A stretch of DNA of 64,000 nucleotides from Strix aluco (lineage: Eukaryota > Chordata > Aves > Strigiformes > Strigidae). The stretch is from contig NC_133955.1 in assembly GCF_031877795.1 (NCBI RefSeq), forward strand, positions 3,596,001 through 3,660,000. The letters are read 5' to 3'. This document shows positions 1 through 12,900 of this stretch, piece after piece. Under the pieces are notes generated by a model. That model searched no databases, was not told the DNA's origin, and saw nothing but the letters and a program-made list of their open reading frames with translations. Position 1 is the stretch's first letter; the number at the start of each line of letters is the position of its first letter. A program made the position numbers and the translations under genes.

Positions 1-2194
1 TTGAGAGCACCACAGACCTTTGGGATGCTGATAGGAAAAGCTCTTCCCTTAAAACCAGGAGGAGGATTAAGCCCTTACCCCCATCAGCTGCAACACAGCA
101 GCAGACATTAACCCTTGAGCTCCGGGCAGCTTTGGTCTGGCATCGCGCTGGCTCAAAGGATTTCTCCCCCAGGCCCTGTGTGGCCTCCTGGCCCTGTTTA
201 CTCCTCCACTGCCTCCACGTAATCCTATCAAAGCCAATTAAGCTGTGCCAGGAGAGCAGCGGTGCTGCAGGCAGTGAGTGGCCGGAGGGGCAGATCACCT
301 CCTCCCCGGCGAAGTCCCCTCAGCTCCTTCCCTGTCGTGGGGTCCCCAGCCAAGGTTTGGTTCAGCATCAGGGACACAGCAAGAGCATCACCTCCTGCTC
401 AGCACCAGCCGCCACCAGCCCCACACGTGCTCCCCGGAGGGGTTTGCATACAGGCACCGCACCAAGCCCAAAATTTGTCAAGCAGCAACAGAGGTGGCCT
501 AGGACACATCCCAAAACCAGGAGGTCTGAGCACAAGGGCAGAGGCAGGAGAATAAAAGCCCAGGGGAAGGGACAGCTCTGTGATGTCCAACCCGAGCAGC
601 GCTTCCCTGCGAGCTGGGAGCTCGCTGTGCGAGGTGCAGCATGAAACCAGCTCCTCAAGGCTGTGGCCCTTCTGTCTAATGCAAGTTGGCCCAGTCTTCC
701 CTCTGCAAGTTTCCCTCTGCTTTTTCATCCAGCTCTTCTGCTGCATCTGGTCTCAACAAATTCAATTTTATTCCTAATGGCCATTTAAGAAATCCCCCTG
801 TGCAATGATCTATAGGCTGACCTATAACATCAGATGCAGTTTCTACAAAGAAGTAGAGCAAGCATCACTCTTTTCCTCCTTAATGGCCTTCTCAGGGCGG
901 ATTTCCAAGCAGAGGGGACACACAGTTTCCCTCTCCCCACAGCCAGACCCTGACCACGAGGGGAACCCCCCCAGCGTCCCTCCCCAGGGGGACATGGGCT
1001 GCACAAAACATCTCAGGAGCTTCACCCCAGCCCTCAGCCATTCCCACACATGGGGCTGCCTTAGCACCCTGCTTCCACCTTGAAATCTTGTCTCCTTCTT
1101 GCCGAACCCCATCGCCTCTCAAGCAGCCTTTTGGGGTTGTCCTTCTCCCACCAAACCCCTCGTTGATCCCCGTTAGCACGCGGCAGCTGGGCAGAGCATC
1201 AGCATCCAGCCCGGCTGCGGCAGCCAGCGCGATCTCACCCGCTCTCCCCTCCCTCGCGTTTGAATGGGAACCCTTGCCTCCATTGATAAATCTGGGACAA
1301 ATCTGCTATTCTTTATTTCGGAGGATCAGAAACCTTTCAGCGCAAACGCTGTTACAATAATACCTTAATGCACTGTAAATGTATTGTCTCTCCTCCCACA
1401 GTGGGGAACACACAAAGCCCCAACTGCTACATCAAGGCAGCGCAGTATTAACTCACTGGAGAGGTTTCTCATGTCATCTCGGAAACATGAGCTCTACCGC
1501 TGCCGCTCATAACGTGGACAAACATTACAGAAAAAGGCTCAAGGTTGTCACTCAGGTCACTAATCACTGCCTGAAACCTTTGCAGACAGGACTGCAGAGG
1601 ACTGTTGGCATCAGACAGTGCAGCATCAACCCAACTTCTCAAGACTAACTTGGAGCAATCCATACATTATACAGCTAAAACAGATGAAGAGATGCTTTAA
1701 CCCTGCTCTGCTTGGCTTGCTTCAGCTGCTTGCCCTCCCTGTAACCTTCAACTGGTTCTTCTCCACCACATTATCCTTGATTTAATTGTGATTATTTGCT
1801 TGGCAACTGGGGAATAAGTTATATGAGGCAACCTCCAGCTCCAGACCGACCAGTCCCACCAACCTCACCTTCTCCCTTGTGGAGGCAGGAGGTGGGACCA
1901 TCCCCGCAGTCCCCGAGGCTCACACCCTTCCAGAAGAGCCGTGATGTTACCCCAACGTACGCCGAGATGGGGTCACTGACCCCATTCCCAGAAATCAGGC
2001 ATCCCATCTCATCTCCTCGTCAAGCCACCAAAGCATCTGATGAGGGTTACCCCGCTGGGGTAACAGCTGGGGTAAGACAAATTCTCTGCTGATGCTGCCC
2101 AGAGAGGCAGAAGGAAGGATGGGAACTGAATCTTGATTTCCCAGGACGAATTTAGTGCTCTAACTCTGGAGCATACAGTCCCTATTCTTGTCCC
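1..2194. other. Intergenic or intronic DNA, no gene seen
   Basis: Open frames here are short, overlap on both strands and show no family resemblance or splice-bounded exon pattern. The stretch around 1270-1380 is AT-rich and free of repeats and might be a weak conserved non-coding element. Nothing else can be supported. Confidence 0.5.
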
Positions 2195-2290
2195 TGTCTT
2201 AGTCAGACTCTGGGTGTAACTCAGTCGTGGAGTGAATCCTTCAATCTCTCTGTGCCTCAGTTTCTCATCCGTACATTAAGAGAATATTTC
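2195..2290 (+). repeat. MIR/CORE-SINE-like ancient SINE remnant
   Basis: The run that includes 'ctgtgcctcagtttctcatc' (about 2250-2272) matches the well-known core of MIR-type SINEs, a segment derived from an ancient amniote SINE. Upstream text of the type 'gtgaatccttcaatctctctg' fits the same consensus. It is strongly diverged, so the ends are approximate. Confidence 0.45.
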
Positions 2291-2559
2291 TCGCCTCCCA
2301 CCTAGAGTCTATTTAAATCCTACACCAGAAGCCTTTCGCTGCACTCATGGTTGCAGAAAATGAGAAAGATACTGAAATTTGGGAGAGGGAGGAAAACTCA
2401 AATGCTGCCTAAATACTGTGGCTTGCTCAGCCCTCAGCTCAGGTGAAGAGCATCGCTGCGAGCTCCGTAGCAATAACTGATACCTCTCTCTAACAGGGTA
2501 TTTAGGACAAAGCACAACAGGACCCCAAACACCCTGGGATCCTCTCTGACTGCTGCAGT

Positions 2560-3080
2560 CTGGCGACCGAAGGCAGCTCGTCTCTAGAGAACAGTCATTA
2601 TTGTTAATGGATGGGGGGGAAGTGAAAATTGAACTGCTAACCCAAAATAACTGAGCATGGACAGGAGCTATTTTTCATCTTTTTTTTCCACGATGCTGTG
2701 GATTTAGCGAGATTATTACTTGGCCAGATTTGGTGGCTAAATAAGACCAGCCAAGTTATTCTGCATCGCTTGGTTATTTCACTCAGTGAGTCTGTTGGGT
2801 TTAATGGAGCTGCCTGAGCTAAATCCTATCCGACCCTTTGGGGATCTAGGGGTTACAACTCAGGATATACTTAGGCCTATTTTAATATCCTAAAAATGTG
2901 ATTAACTGGGTGGGATTATGGTGGCCAAACAATGTTAATGCAAATTCTGCTGTAATGGGGATCATGTTCCAAGGCCTTCATAATGACAGCAAAATGATAC
3001 CCAGCGACTTCTTAGGCAGCTCCTGTTGCACACCATTATTTGGTCATTAAGATATAAGATTACATTGACAAAGCAATTTA
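2560..3080. promoter_or_regulatory. Candidate conserved non-coding element (enhancer-like)
   Basis: A roughly 500-base block with no coding potential and no repeat signature. It is AT-rich and dense in homeobox-type TAAT/ATTA cores, an octamer-like ATGCAAAT-type site near 2937-2945 ('aatgcaaattc') and GATTA motifs. This texture is typical of vertebrate enhancers near developmental regulators. The call is inference from composition; conservation cannot be measured here. Confidence 0.3.
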
Positions 3081-6000
3081 ACCACAAATCCAGGGAGACA
3101 ACAGGGCAACGTTACTGTGTTTTCATTATGAAGGTAAAAATGTCTGCAGGAGTGGAAGATGACCTGCATTTCAGCAACGGGAGGAGGAAAGCCAGGGGGC
3201 TCCTCGGGGACTCGAGGCAACGCCGGGAGACCATCGGTGCCGAGTCAGACGCAGCCTCGGTGTAAAGACACAAAAGCCCCAATTTCTGGCAGCAAAAAGC
3301 ATCGTGCGGGTGAGGGGTGACTGCTCACCCCATGAATAATTTACTCCACGGATGTCACTTCTGGTTGGGGTTGGTGACAGCCACCCAGCGAGGTGGCACG
3401 AGGCAAGGCGCAGCCTCCTTAAGCCGAGTGAACCGCAATGTCATCTCACGGCAGCGAAAACTCTTGACACCAGCCCCTACAACCCAACCCAGCAACCGCC
3501 CTCCGTCTAAATGAATGTGGTCGGAGCAGTTTGCCCTAAAATATGGGATCGTTCTTTCACGGTACTGTTTTAAGTTGAATTTTCATAGGATGCTGAAGAT
3601 ATTCGGGGTGAATTGATGCCTAACTCCCTTCGGCTGCACAAACAAGTCTGTTTTTAAGTAATATGTTTTTGTTTTGCATAGAAATACTGGAGAATCTCTA
3701 AGTCACCGCTGTGCCACAAAGCGTCCATTGTACAGGCTCCAATGTTTATTTTTAAAACATGCACTCGCCACCTTTTTCCCACTCTTTAGCCAGTTATATT
3801 CAGAAAAATAAATTGCATCACAGAAATGAAGTGATTTTTCCTGTGGTGGGTAGCTGGGATGGAGCCTGCCTCAACCCTCCCCTGCCCTGGCACCAGGCGC
3901 TGGGGCCTCCCAGCAATTAGATCAGTGGGAGCTGGGCAAGGAGGAGATTTATCAAGGGCACTGAGCTGTCTCACCCAAGCACAGGAGCTCCGTGACAGCC
4001 GCTGCACTGCCTGGAAAGAGGGCAAGGACTTTCAAACTGTGTTTTGTCTCTTGGATTTCTCTGCTTTTCCCCAATCCTCCCAATTTTTCCGTGCCTTTTC
4101 ATTTGCTAGTTCAGTGAACATCATGTTAGAGAGGAGAGAGATGAAATCTGAGCTTGCAGGAGTTTGATTGACACAGCCCTGGAGCAAATAACGAGGGATG
4201 AGGCATTGCCATCACATTGTATTCAAGTGGGACACGACTTCCATCAACCACATGTCTTTGGTGTCGCTGGGGAAGAGCCATCATTTAGTAAATTTGGTGT
4301 CAGTGAGGAGCTAGCATGAGAAATGCAGCTTAATGCAAAGATCAATACATTCAGCTTGGTGACAAGCCAGCTCTTGGAGAACAGGCTCGTCCCCCAGAGC
4401 ATCCCAGTCCCCTAAGGAATAGCGGGACTGGGGGAGCCCAACCCAGCTCTGGGTACCCACAGCCCCCACACGACTATGCTAACCCAATAACCCAAAGCAA
4501 GGAAATTCTCTGGTTTCACCGAAATCACATGACAGATTTTTCCGGAGGTGAAACTACTGGTGGTTAAAATGAGGAACAGGAAGGGTAGGGGAGAGCCGAG
4601 AGGGGACAGAATAACCTTTTTGTAGCTTGTCATGTTCCACCTTCTAACGAACACAGGAGCAAACTCACTGTGGTATAATTATTCTGAACCCATCAAAATT
4701 CCATTAGAGTTTAATAAAGTCTTGGAAAGAAACAGGGTGACTGCCCAGCTGCAATTAGAGAGCCATGTTACAAAGACAAGGATGCTCCAGTGAGCTGGAT
4801 CCCTCAGCGACATGGTCCTTGGGCTTTCAGTCTCAAAGGAAATAGCTAATAGAAAATTAAAACTTGCACAGGTCACCAGGCAAAACACATTACTGCAGCC
4901 CTGGCTTCCTGGCTTAAGTTAATTAGTTAATGTTTGTACAGTGCTTTGGAAAAAAAAAAAAAAAAAAACAACAAACCAACCCTGCATTAAGTGCTAATAT
5001 TGCCATCATTCACCTTCTAGCTGGCAATGCAGGGGAAATTCTCTTTTGCCTGAAGGTCCTTCTGGCTGTCCCCCCATCTTCACAGTGAGTTTAACCCTCG
5101 ATCACCAGCACTGGGAACTGGTTTGTTCTAAAAAGCTTCCCTCAGCGTTATTATACAAGGATTCTTTTCTGCAGGGGAGACGCATTTGCACAGGGCTTGC
5201 CGTTTTCAAACACAGGCAGTAAGTTTGTTTGCATTTAGCTGTAACATCTGGATGCTGGTAGATCTGCAAAGCCTGCAGGTAAAGCTGGAGCTCCTTAATG
5301 CTTCCCAGCCATTAGGCAAAGGCTTCATTTCTAGCTGGGAAACCCAAACCAGCAAAAATTTGGAGCAAAGGAATTTGTGCAGCATCACAGGGAGTCTGCA
5401 GGAGAGCGTGAAGACCCGAGCTCTGAAGCTCAACCCAGTGATTTATTTTTAAGCAGATTTCCTGCATTTTAGCTACAACACTTCTTCTCCGGGATCCCCC
5501 TTCTTGCACAGCCCGTTTCTGAGAAACCCTGAAAACCCGCTCAGAAATCCCCTCGTATCATGGTGTGTTTGTAAGCAGGAACACACCAAAACCCTCACGA
5601 GAGGTAGCAGATGAGTTGCCTTTTTGTCTTTTTAAGCCCTCTCACTGGGACCAGGGGTGTGATGCTGGGTGATGGGTGGTGGGTGACACAGTCCTGCCAG
5701 GAGGTCACCCAAGGGTGCCACAGGGGCCAGGTTTGGTTTGCTGACTGACACCCTTTTTGGCAAGAGCTAGTAATAACGAACAAGATCTAACAATTTATGC
5801 AAGATTCTCTTAAATCTCTTATGCAACCTCCAAAGCAAAAGTAAAAGCCACCACGTTCCTCTTTTCCATTTCTCTAAGCCTAAAACGATAATATAAGCAA
5901 TTTGGGGATGTTTTCTTGGGGAAGGGGGGGGGGAGCTTCCTGCGGCCTGGCTTTTTTTTTTTTTATATATATTAGGAAAAACAGGTCTTCACTCAGCTTG

Positions 6001-7689
6001 GGGACACCAGGAAGGCTGATCCGCTCTGTCACCTGTGACAGTAACCCCAGCAACAGCTCGGCTGCCGGCAGAGGCAGGAGAGGATGCTGACTCACTGCCT
6101 GCTTCGCTTTCGCAGCTCACCCTTCACTGCTGGAAGAGTCTTGCTATTCCTTTCCTCTAACCCTCCCCTTAAACAAATAATTAAGAAACCTCAGTTATAA
6201 ATGAACACACGAATAAAAGTGTCAGTGAATATCAAGGAGAAGTTTAATTCCACGAAAGAACTAATTTTGGTTCAAAAGGCAGTGCCCACCATTAATTCAC
6301 TGAAGTCATTACAAACAGAAATGACTCCCGAGATGGAAGGGTTTGCTGCAAATATAAATCACTGAATTATTAACAGCCTGGAGATAGCAAGAAAGGGGAG
6401 GAAACTTGAGAAGACCTTCTTAAAAGAATAATTCTCCCCAAAATAACTGAAAGTCTCTTCTCTCCTTTCCTTTGACCTTATTTCTTTGTCTGCTGCTTGC
6501 TTGCTTTTTTAATGCAAATTTTGTGCTTTCTCTGCTGCTTTGTTCCCCTTCTTCTCTTGGGGAAGCACAAAATGAGATCCAGAACAGCCAAGAGAGAGGA
6601 AATCAGTTGACTTCGCCTTCTTCTCACATCTTTTCTTCCTGTAGAGTCATTTTGGCTGGAGAGCGATGGGAACACATGCAGGCAGAGCTGGTGGGAGCAG
6701 GATCCATCATCCCAGGGATGGAAGAGAGCAGGGAGGGAAGCGAGATGTCACAGGGGTCCCCACCAGGACACAATTCTGCAGCTGCCCCCTTGGGAGCAAA
6801 GCTATGGACACCCCTCCCAATAAACAGTGAATTTGGAGATGCTTTTTTAATTGTCAGGATTTATTTCTGCTTTTGATTCACCCATTTGGCCCCTCATGAG
6901 GAGGATGTCTCGGTACCCCCAGCAGCTGCCCAGATGACCTCACCAGACGTGGTTGTGTCTGGGCTGGGTTCCCTCTTCTGCTCACCCCAACTCTTGCCAC
7001 CCAGCAGTGATGGAAAACCCTCACCTTTGGCTCAGAGGGTGAGTTTCCAGCCCTCCCACAGAGCAGAGCTAGCAAAAACCCTGCACAAGATATTGCTATT
7101 ATCTTCCCAAAACCTCATGAGGTGCCTGATAATTTCAGGGAGGGGGAAGAGCAGAGGATGAGATGTGACTCACGGCTGGGAAATGCACGAGGGTGGCAGA
7201 GCCTGTTAGAGAAAAATCAACCCAAAAGATCCTTTCTTGCTCAACAGTTATCATAAGCCAGAATTCAACAGGGAAATCCTGCTAAATCCTCCAATTTCTG
7301 CAACACATACAACCATGTTTGGCACTGCAGGAACCCAACGATGCCAGAGCCCAGGGCATGTGGACAACGTGAGTCTGGGGATATGGGGCGATATGGAAGA
7401 AGCTCTGCTGGCCATATAGACCCTACACACACCCTACACACACTTTTATTCCCAATTCACCCACATTCAGGTGACAACCATCACCTATAGATAAGCCTCC
7501 CTAGGAGCCCCTATGCATAAGGCCAAGTGTCCCCGTGCCCAGCCAACAGCCTCTGTGCCGTGGAGATGCTGCGGGCAGATCCAGCCTCCTCCTCCTCCTG
7601 CTGCTGGCAGGGCAAATGGGTGAGAAAATGTGTTTCTCACCCCATGGCCTCTGCGACGAGGTTTCAGGCTGTACCTGCCTGTGTCTATT
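3081..7689. other. Non-coding DNA, no gene seen
   Basis: No exon-like open frame with splice sites was found. The segment contains a poly-A run at 4950-4968 and G- and T-rich runs near 5925-5965. A repeat-free AT-rich stretch at about 6170-6400, with several ATTA/TTAAT motifs, could be another weak conserved element. Otherwise nothing is supported. Confidence 0.45.
4950..4968. repeat. Poly-A tract
   Basis: About 19 consecutive A bases followed by 'caacaaacc'. No recognisable SINE body precedes it, so it may be simple sequence or an old retroposon tail. Confidence 0.8.
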
Positions 7690-7860
7690 GTCTGCCGCCT
7701 GCCTTACACGGGAGCTTTTAATAGCTCCATTATGGCAGCAAAGACCGTGCGAGGCACCTCTGCAAAGCTGAATTGGAAATGCTTTTTAATGAGGATGATT
7801 CACGGTAGCTCCCAGTGTCAGCCATGGCACTGCGAACGGGGCGCTGCCTTGCACTGACAT
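7690..7860. promoter_or_regulatory. Candidate conserved non-coding element
   Basis: A repeat-free block with an imperfect dyad around 'gagcttttaatagctc' (about 7711-7726) and TTTAATGAGG/ATTA motifs. It has no convincing coding frame. Enhancer-like by composition only. Confidence 0.22.
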
Positions 7861-8324
7861 TTCATCACGAGGCAGCTTGGAAGAAAAGCTTACGGCTACC
7901 AGCATCTCCTGGCTTTTTGTGGAGGAGGGACTGAGGTTTGGGCCTGAGGCCAATCTCTGCTCATCTTAATCTCCAAAGCAAAGCCTTGAAAGGGGTTTTT
8001 GAGCTGCGAATTTTGCAGGAATGCCCCAAAATGTGATGTGAGCAATACTGCAACCACCTCCACCAGCAGCCCAACTCAAGGACAGGGATAAAGCCACAGA
8101 GCAGGACCTGGACCTGTGTTTTGGAGGCTGCTTTACCATTTAAAGACACCTGAACTGCAAATTGGGGTCAGGGAAAAGCCAGGAGGCTCGACCCAGTGCC
8201 CACATCTGGGTCTGGTTTAGCCCCATCAAACAGATGACTTTGGGCCTACTTCTCAAGGTGATGCACAAAATTTTGGGGAAAAAGGACTAAACCCCACATC
8301 CCCCCATCCCTGTCACGGAGGCTC
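7861..8324. other. Non-coding DNA, nothing recognised
   Basis: No exon, repeat or regulatory signature stands out. Confidence 0.45.
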
Positions 8325-8400
8325 TGCAATGCCCTCAGGAAATGGTGCCTCAGTCTCTCAATCTGTAAAATGGGTTGCAGGTATTGACCTTCTTTCATGG
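8325..8400 (+). repeat. MIR-like SINE remnant
   Basis: The phrase 'gcctcagtctctcaatctgtaaaatggg' spread over about 8346-8375 matches the MIR/CORE-SINE consensus (cctcagtttc...tctgtaaaatggg). It is short and diverged. Confidence 0.45.
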
Positions 8401-9090
8401 AGCGCCCTGAAATATAGGGAAGACATGATTAGGGTGGCAATTATAATAATTTACACCACCCTAATGGCATTTTAGAGCCCATCATGGTTGTGGCTGAATT
8501 TCTAACATTTGTCAGAAAGAGATAAAAGCTTTTCTCGCTGGTCGGTCTAAAGGCTTTCAGGCCCTTTTTGATGTGCTGTGGCTAATAGCCCCTTCATTTG
8601 ATTTTCATTTCTGCCGTTGGTCTTTAAGAGCTGCCACACAGACTTTGTGAATGGATTGGAAGAGACGGAGCAACGATCCCCCCCGAAAGCTGCTCCAATT
8701 CTCATTAATACAAATCCCTGCAGGGCGAACTCCCAGCCCCGCACTTGTGTGCGAGGAAGCCGAAAATAGCAACGTTTATAATAATAATAAATAACGGGGC
8801 GGATGCTAGAAACCATGAAGTGCCTCCGACGGATTTTGTGTGTGTGTGTATGTGTGCAGGAAGGTCCCAAAACGCAAGTGACAGCAATAATCGAGGCTTT
8901 TGTCAGAGCGTGAGTGTTAGAAATAATTGAATCGCTGCCTTGTTACATACGGACCGATTTAGACCCTCATTATGCATTTGGCAAGTACTTAGCATAACGA
9001 ATCAATTTAAAATGGCACATGAGACTCAAGTAATTCATAATGAAACTCCAAATCAAGATTACAAGGCAAGACTAAGCCTCCCTAGCTCAA
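8401..9090. promoter_or_regulatory. Candidate conserved non-coding element cluster
   Basis: This is the strongest enhancer-like block in the window. It is AT-rich and repeat-poor, with many TAAT/ATTA homeodomain cores (about 8428, 8445, 8702, 8920, 8969, 9033), GATA sites (near 8521), an octamer-like 'tatgcatttgg' (about 8971) and a perfect 10-base inverted repeat (arms 8428-8437 and 8456-8465). The stretch 8900-9060 in particular reads like a deeply conserved vertebrate element. No coding frame survives. Function and target gene are unknown. Confidence 0.35.
8837..8857. repeat. (TG)n microsatellite
   Basis: Short TG dinucleotide run interrupted by one TA, lying inside the candidate conserved block. 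Confidence 0.8.
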
Positions 9091-9884
9091 ATTAACGGGA
9101 TGGAGAGGCAGCCCGTGATGAAGATGAGTTGAGGGTGGGGAATAGGCTGGTGGAAACCTCAAAGTCTCTGCCACCACCTCCTATGTGGCCTTGGGTCAGG
9201 CATTTAAGTCTCCTGGGGCTCTAGACCCTTGTACCGAAATTGCACGTGTGGTATTTCTATTTCAGAGAGTATTTCATGTCTGGCTCCATTCACAAATGAG
9301 AGAGGCAAAGTCTGGTCTGTGGTCACTGCATCACGTCTTCGTCTCTCTTGCTACCCAAGAAACAGCCCCAAATTTAACTAGTTTCTTCTCCTGAACTTAC
9401 CCCCATGAAAGCCTCTTCACCACCATGGTACATAAGCTTACTGCAGGCCTGTCGTCCCTCTCTGTTGAGCCACAATATTTCCCTGCCTCCCAAATATCAC
9501 GCAGTTTAACGGGCTTAAAACAGTGAGATGGGGGAAGAGGCATCAGATGAGTTGCGTGGGTGAGACGGGGTACCCGAGACAGGACTGAGGTGGAAATAAA
9601 ACACATAAATCCAGAAAGGCTTCACAAAAACCCAGCACACGATGGCAAATCTCAGTGGAGAGGACCCGGCTGCCATCCAAGAGGCACAGAGCAAGGCAGA
9701 GCCTGGCATAAACTGTGCTAAAGTCCAGCTTTACACACCCAAGGCAGCAGAGGAACGTAACAGCACGTTCTCATAGCAGCTGTCTGCTAAGGCTTTACCT
9801 CTGTGCATTTTAGGAATTATCCAGCTGGGATTAAAAATGCCTCCCACCCCTTCATATTTAAATATAGGTTTTCAGGCTAGCAGG

Positions 9885-9906
9885 AAAAAAAAAAAAAAAA
9901 AAAAAA
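9885..9906. repeat. Poly-A tract
   Basis: About 22 A bases followed by a GACAGA-type short repeat (to about 9921). Confidence 0.8.
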
Positions 9907-12900
9907 GACAGAGACAGAGACAAGGCTTTGCTCAACTAGAGCTGAATAATTAGGGATGACTAATACGATGTACTGTGGGAAAACGCAGAAGAGAGTCTTG
10001 CCAGGATGCAGACCCTGGCTGATAAAGCCTACTACATCCACAGGACAGGTCATCTGGGGTTTCTGGGATGCTGCTGTTTCAAGTTTACAGCCTTTCTTCT
10101 GAGTCTCCAAACAGGCTGCTTTGCTCTAACATCATGGGTAAAAGATGAGTCTACAGGGAGTTTGCTGGGCTGGGACCACCCGTTTCCTCCTGTTCCTTTG
10201 AGGAGGTCCCAAATACACACCAGAGCCAAGCGGGTGGCCTGTGGGATACAGGCACAGCTGGGAGGGCTGGAAACTCTTCAACTTGGCTGGAGCACTTGGG
10301 TTACTTAGGGAAAAGAAAAAAAGCCCATCTGAGTAAATTTACACCCAAGTGACAGCCTGGGAGTCTCCAGCGCAAGGGCTGCTGCTCGGCAGCGGGAGGA
10401 AGATGCTCCTGCAGAATCCCTTTGCTCCAGGTGGTCCCCAGTTAACCTCTATCCTCCCCCCAGAACGACTTGGAGGGGAATTTTTCATAGGTAATTCCAA
10501 ATCTCTGCTCCTTGTGCTCAGCCTGACGTCTCCTCCTGGCTTCTGGCTTAACAGCACAGGTCAGCTAAAAGGTATTTTCTAACCTTGCTGCTCCATGCAG
10601 TAATTCCCAGTCACACAGGGCTGCTGTTATAGGGTGACAAAAGGAGTTACTACACTCCTGAAAGGCAGATGCAATCCTTAATCTCCGTATTATAATGTAT
10701 ATCATACTACAAGAAATATTTGGGATCCTCTAATATTCCCAGTGCTGCTGAACTTGCTACCCAGTGCTACACATACCAGGCACATGCAGCAGGAGCTCCA
10801 ACGTTTTTTTTGAAGATCTCAGGAAAAAAAAGGAGATCTGTCTGTGCATGCACATTTAATGAAAGAGATTTGAAAGAACAGGATCATATCCAGTATCACA
10901 GTGGAATAATTTTGGCTGAAAGGCGGCTCTGGAGCGACGCTGTGCAGGTGCACAGGAATTCTTAAAGCAGTCAAGCACTGTACAAAAAATAGTCATGGAT
11001 ACTTGTATGTTGTGACAAATCAATCTGCTACTTGTTGCATTAAGTTTCCCTAGACATATTTTTTTTTTAATTAATGCTTAAGTTCTTAGAGATTCAGGAT
11101 TTATACTACAAAGTGCAGGGATGAAGTTACAAGATCCTTTACAAGGCTGTTTTGTCTATTTTTCAACATATAGCACCTAAATATTCTCTTCTTAGTATTA
11201 ACATCAACAGTACAATAGCCTATACTGCTCCTGTTTTGTACAATTTTCTGCTCAAACCTCCTCTGTGCTATGCTGAGTGTTACAGTTAAGACAAAACAAC
11301 AAATGTTTCATGAGGAATATAAAGTTTTGGTGGGATGAGCCCCATCATCTCCAAAGAGCTGTCCCTGAAGTCACAGCAACTTTCCAAAGCTTTAGCAAAA
11401 TTAAGGTTCCTGCTGCCCAGGTGCTTGCTCATATCTCCCATTAGGGTAGAGGCAAGTCTTTCTTGTCTCCACATTTTCCCCCAAATGACTCTTTTTTGCT
11501 GAAAACACTTAGGTACATTTCTGTGCTAAAGGCAGGTTTTTTCTGCTTCTTCTAAAATCTGATACAACTCAGCAGAAGATGAGAGAAGTACATCCCCCAA
11601 AATGTGTTCATAATACTGCCACCTAAAATAGTCCATAGGAGTCAAAACCAGAATGAAATTCTGATTTCATCCAAATTTGCCGATCCTTATAAATTTATTT
11701 AGAAAACCACAATTCCTAGGAAATCCCCTGAAAAGGTGGGGAGGAAAAAAAAACAAAGAGGGAAATCATGGGAAAGGGAAAACTTGGTTCACATCCAGTT
11801 CTAAGGGATGTGCTGCAAGCCGAGGCCATCTCCAGTGAAAATACAAGACTCAGAGCGTCTCTGGCGAGATTAGAGAGTTTGGATAGAAAATGATGAACCT
11901 GGTTACCGAGGCCAGAGAGGGAGCGTGTGTGTGTGCGTGCACACGCGTGTTCACAGGGGATAACTGGGACACAGAGAAGCATTTTATTAGAAATTAATGT
12001 GCTCCAGTGATAGTTCTTCATTAGTATTTTGCAAGCTGCATCCAGGGGGGACTCTTTCCCCAGGACCCAAGCAGTGGGCTCCTCCGGGGATGTGCACAGC
12101 TGGTTTCAGGGTCATGATGCTGACACAGGTTGAAAACCAAGCCCAGACGGCGCAGGATTGGTGCATCTTCTGTGGTTCCAGCGAGTCGCCCTGCATCCCC
12201 CAGAACGAGAGCAGGTTTATAGGTTGTCACGTAACCTCCTCCTGCCATTTTGTGGCTATGTAGGACATGTAGCCTCCAGGGAGGCTCCAACGCTGATATA
12301 GGGTTCTTGATTTACTGAGGTTTGTGCTGCAACATGTTCGTTGGCAGATGGATTATCTGGGCCAAATCCTGCACTCGGGGATACCCAACACATCTCTCAA
12401 TGACTTCATTAAGCCTCCTGATCTTGCTGAGCCACACAGGCAGCGTCACCCTGGGGTCCGTGTGCAGCCACTGGAACAGCCTCCCATGGGTGCCACGTGT
12501 CCCCGGCAAGCTGTCCCGGCACACGGCCAGTGGGGCGGGGGGGACGCAGCCACCCACAGTGGGGACATCCCTCTTGGTGTAACAAGGAGTGTGTGCTCAC
12601 CCCAGGCACTCGGAAAGGCAGAAGGCAAAGAATGCACGGTGGGGGTATTCATCACCTCCCCAGCATGTGAGTTTGTTTTTTTTAAGTTAAAGGATGGGCT
12701 GGTCAAGACAGATTTCAGCTCCTGCTTGTTGTACTGAGCATTTACCCTGAATCCTCCCAAAATCCCAGATCTTGAGAGAAGCCAAGTCCCAGCTGCATGT
12801 GTTCAGCCTGTAAGTGCAAATGATTATAAACCCTTTTCTAAGGAGAACCTACCCTTCCATAGCCCCCCACCCCCACAAATCGATGTCCTCTCCCTTGCTG

